A stretch of DNA of 64,000 nt, taken from Methylomonas methanica MC09. Its GTDB lineage: Bacteria; Pseudomonadota; Gammaproteobacteria; Methylococcales; Methylomonadaceae. Both the position numbers and the translations under genes were made by a program. The stretch lies in the NCBI RefSeq assembly GCF_000214665.1, contig NC_015572.1, positions 1,054,001 to 1,118,000 on the forward strand, written 5' to 3'. This document shows positions 62,154 through 64,000 of the stretch, one piece after another; position 1 is the first letter of the stretch, and each line of letters opens with the position of its first letter. The notes beneath the pieces are model-generated. The model searched no databases, was not told the DNA's origin, and was given only the letters and a program-made list of their open reading frames with translations.

Positions 62154-62609
62154 TCACTGGCAGATTTTTTTTAAAGTCTTTACGTGAAGCCAGCAATATT
62201 GATTGCCAATCTGCATTCTGCTCCATTTTTGCGGATGTTCTTCCGGTGGCATGTCGTTTTGGTAGTTAAGTGACTTCCAGTTGACCGGGCGTTTTGCTTT
62301 CGCGGCTGCTTGTATTTCTTCCTGCATGGCCTTGCTCTGTCTTACGTTCTCCTTGCCCATGTTTTCGATGATGCCGATCCCGATTTGCGTCATGGTCTTA
62401 ACGGGTTCAATCACTCCAGCGTTTTCTATTGATTGTTGTGCTGGGCTTAGCGCTTTTGTCTTCGTCGGTGGTTGTGCTTTTGGTGCGGTAACTGTAGTTG
62501 TGCTGTAGGTGGTATTGGGTGTTCTACCGAAGAGTACATAGAACAATACTCCTATAAATAATGCTTTTTGTATAAGTGTCGGTGGTTTCTTCGTTTTTTT
62601 AGGCGGCAT
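62154..62609 (-). CDS. Hypothetical membrane-anchored protein of a phage-like element
   Basis: A 151-residue protein with a basic N-terminus (MPPKKTKKPP), one membrane segment (about 14-26: ALFIGVLFYVLFG), a Thr/Pro-rich spacer and a helical, charged tail with two cysteines at the end. No family recognised. It follows the repressor gene on the minus strand by about 100 bp, so the two may form the left arm of the element. Confidence 0.6.
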   Translation of the reverse strand: MPPKKTKKPPTLIQKALFIGVLFYVLFGRTPNTTYSTTTVTAPKAQPPTKTKALSPAQQSIENAGVIEPVKTMTQIGIGIIENMGKENVRQSKAMQEEIQAAAKAKRPVNWKSLNYQNDMPPEEHPQKWSRMQIGNQYCWLHVKTLKKICQ

Positions 62610-62707
62610 TGTTCGTTCTCCCTTAGCTGCTAGGATCAGTTTCTAATTGTCGGTGCCTTCCTTCGGCTGAATAACGGAGTTCCATCGCGATAAAGCGTTA
62701 TTGGCTG

Positions 62708-62992
62708 TTATCCAGCCTCGTTTAGTTTTTGCCTGGTTTCCTCCAGCTCGGGGCTTATGTGTCCTTGTTCTGGAATTGTTAGTCCTGTTGCTACCCAATA
62801 GACGTAATCAGGCCATTTATTGCTTATCGCTTCTATATACCAAGCGGGTGCTTTCTGTTTGTTCTGTTCTATGTTCGCTAGTTGGTTGCTTTTAATGCCA
62901 AGTTTCATAGCGAATTCATCGCGGCTTAAGTCGAGCATTACCCTTAAATATTTAATTCTTTGGTTTACAGCGAATTCGTTTGTTTCTGTCAT
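62708..62992 (-). CDS. XRE-type repressor-like regulator
   Basis: A 94-residue DNA-binding protein. The HTH pattern is clear: QRIKYLRVMLDLSRDEFAMK, LGIKSNQLANIEQNKQKAP. The rest (about 50-94) is helical with 'YIEAISNKWPDYVYWVATGL', a pattern of phage-type repressors. Transcribed away from the early gene at 63108. Repeats that could be its operators lie in the spacer. Confidence 0.8.
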   Translation of the reverse strand: MTETNEFAVNQRIKYLRVMLDLSRDEFAMKLGIKSNQLANIEQNKQKAPAWYIEAISNKWPDYVYWVATGLTIPEQGHISPELEETRQKLNEAG

Positions 62993-63002
62993 AAGTAAAA
63001 AA

Positions 63003-63047
63003 TACCTGTAAATAGTGCTTGACAGGTACAGTTTACAGGTATATATT
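63003..63047 (+). promoter_or_regulatory. Early promoter with overlapping operators
   Basis: TTGACA (63019-63024), 17-base spacer, TATATT (63042-63047). TACCTGTAAA (63003-63012) and TTTACAGGTA (63032-63041) are perfect inverted repeats; a third half-site ACAGGTA (63022-63028) overlaps the -35. The repressor transcribed leftward is the likely ligand. Confidence 0.75.
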
Positions 63048-63107
63048 ACCTAAAACTTTTAAAAATGTACCCCAACAAACCAACATAGTAACCCAACGGC
63101 CGAAAAC

Positions 63108-63311
63108 ATGGAACAAGCACCCGAAAGCACCTTGCAACTGTTCACACCGATTATGACTAAAGACCGTTTTGCGGAAATAAGCGGCGTTCCGGTAGGTGTA
63201 TTACAAGGTTGGGTTGACCGTAATTACGTCCCTACTTTGGTCATTGGCAAACATAAAGTTATCAACATGGTTCAACTGCAACAAATCTGCCTAGAGCAAT
63301 TACCTCGATAA
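63108..63311 (+). CDS. Small Cox/Cro-like HTH protein
   Basis: A 67-residue protein. The MTKDRFAEISGVPVGVLQGW core, VDRNYVPTLVIGKHKVIN stretch and final helix match small winged-helix regulators of temperate phages (excisionase/Cox-type). It is the first gene of the rightward unit, under the promoter at 63019. Family assigned by pattern. Confidence 0.7.
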   Translation: MEQAPESTLQLFTPIMTKDRFAEISGVPVGVLQGWVDRNYVPTLVIGKHKVINMVQLQQICLEQLPR

Positions 63312-63321
63312 GGAGACTGTC

Positions 63322-63918
63322 ATGCAAGAATTAACGAATGAAATATTGAAAGGCCGGATAGAAAAAAACGTTGCCCGGATACTAGCGGAATTTCAAGAAC
63401 TAGCGACTCGTCGAATTGAGCGTGTTTCTCAATTGACTGAATTCAATTTTTCCTCTGAGCTGTGTTGGCTTACGGATGATTGGCGTGTGTTGTTTGGTCG
63501 TTTATCTGGCATTCGTCGATTGTTCGACTCTTTTTCGGATGATTTCTCATTGGATGTCGTCGACTTTGTTGATTCGGCTATCGATAAGTTGCAAGGCTTT
63601 AACAGTGTTGCCAGTGACAAATTATTAGAACTATCCCGCGCTGCTCTCGCCCGATCAGTAGAAGAACCCGTCTTTGCCCCTACAACTGAATCGGTTGAAA
63701 CCGTCCTACTGCCGTCAGTCGTTCAAAAAGAATCTGACCATGAAGTCAGTTATCCGCCTAAAGAGTGTTTGTATTGTCATCAACAATTCACGCCGGTTGC
63801 TGTGTTTGGTGGTGTGTCTCTTCATTCGGCTCCGGTTTTTTTGTCCGAGTATTGTTCTGATGAGTGCTGGCATGCTCACCAATACGGTGAAAAAAAAATG
63901 ATGGATGAGGCCGCCTAA
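63322..63918 (+). CDS. Hypothetical protein with C-terminal zinc-finger-like motif
   Basis: A 198-residue protein, 10 bp after the Cox-like gene. The first 110 residues are helical and acidic. Near the end CLYCHQQF and YCSDECWHAH give four cysteines and a histidine in a zinc-binding spacing. No known family recognised. Start after AAGGAGA. Confidence 0.65.
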   Translation: MQELTNEILKGRIEKNVARILAEFQELATRRIERVSQLTEFNFSSELCWLTDDWRVLFGRLSGIRRLFDSFSDDFSLDVVDFVDSAIDKLQGFNSVASDKLLELSRAALARSVEEPVFAPTTESVETVLLPSVVQKESDHEVSYPPKECLYCHQQFTPVAVFGGVSLHSAPVFLSEYCSDECWHAHQYGEKKMMDEAA

Positions 63919-64000
63919 ATGCGAATCTCAACCAAAAACCTAAAAGACACCTGTTCGTTTCTCGTCAACGAATGCCGCCGTGAAGTCAAGGCCAATCCCG
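63919..64000 (+). CDS. Start of a further gene of the element, cut by the window end
   Basis: The ATG directly abuts the previous stop codon (TAAATG). Twenty-seven codons are visible (MRISTKNLKDTCSFLVNECR); too short to identify. The gene continues past the window. Confidence 0.55.
   Translation, partial: MRISTKNLKDTCSFLVNECRREVKANP

Noticed and set aside
1..64000. CRISPR array
   Set aside because: No regularly spaced repeats with unique spacers were seen; the short repeat clusters (for example 42675-42768) are too dense and irregular.

Overview
The window is a bacterial chromosome segment. Flagellar gene order and sequence, sigma54- and sigma28-type flagellar promoters, ErpA, a tesA/ABC-exporter locus, GGDEF/EAL proteins and a VPLPA-type PEP-CTERM protein point to a Gammaproteobacterium. 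A methanotroph-like member of the Methylococcales is my best guess, but no marker gene here proves it.

Layout. (1) 0-16 kb is core genome: two c-di-GMP enzymes, xthA, erpA, a DUF2235 hydrolase, a chemoreceptor whose sensor is a separate protein, and tesA divergent from an ABC ATPase/FtsX-permease pair. A 147-bp MITE-like repeat with perfect 16-bp terminal inverted repeats and 10-bp flanking direct repeats lies at 1.9-2.1 kb. (2) 16-24.4 kb is a signalling block: a sigma54 activator, an HDOD protein, then a Ser/Thr kinase, FHA, VWA-FHA and PP2C phosphatase cluster, and a membrane diguanylate cyclase. (3) 24.4-31.7 kb is a CzcCBA-type metal RND efflux operon ending in a PII-like gene, followed by a yfdX gene. 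(4) 32.1-47.0 kb is a tandem array of integrative elements at the 3' end of tRNA-Arg(CCT). The intact tRNA is at 46.92-47.00 kb, and two truncated 3'-end copies lie at 37.75 and 32.12 kb. The distal element is decayed: a type I R-M scar, an AbiEi/AbiEii toxin-antitoxin pair and an IS21 copy. The proximal element is better preserved: a tyrosine integrase, a prim-pol/helicase with an iteron-like repeat array beside it, a DUF5681-like protein, and lipoprotein genes, one of them split by an IS1380 element with a visible 5-bp target duplication. (5) 47-61.5 kb is flagellar: PilZ protein, flgN, flgM and flgA on the minus strand, divergent from cheV and flgBCDEFGHIJKL. A thioredoxin-like gene and thpR follow. 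(6) 62.1-64 kb starts a phage-like or other mobile element with a divergent repressor/early-gene switch; it runs off the window.

How it fits together. c-di-GMP makers and breakers (0.1, 3.9 and 22.9 kb) and a PilZ receptor next to flgN suggest second-messenger control of motility. A sigma54 promoter precedes flgA and another precedes flgB, and a sigma28 promoter precedes flgM, so the usual flagellar hierarchy can be read from the DNA. The tRNA-Arg locus has been hit repeatedly; each element end carries its own 11-bp-period direct repeat, as expected of integrase arm sites.
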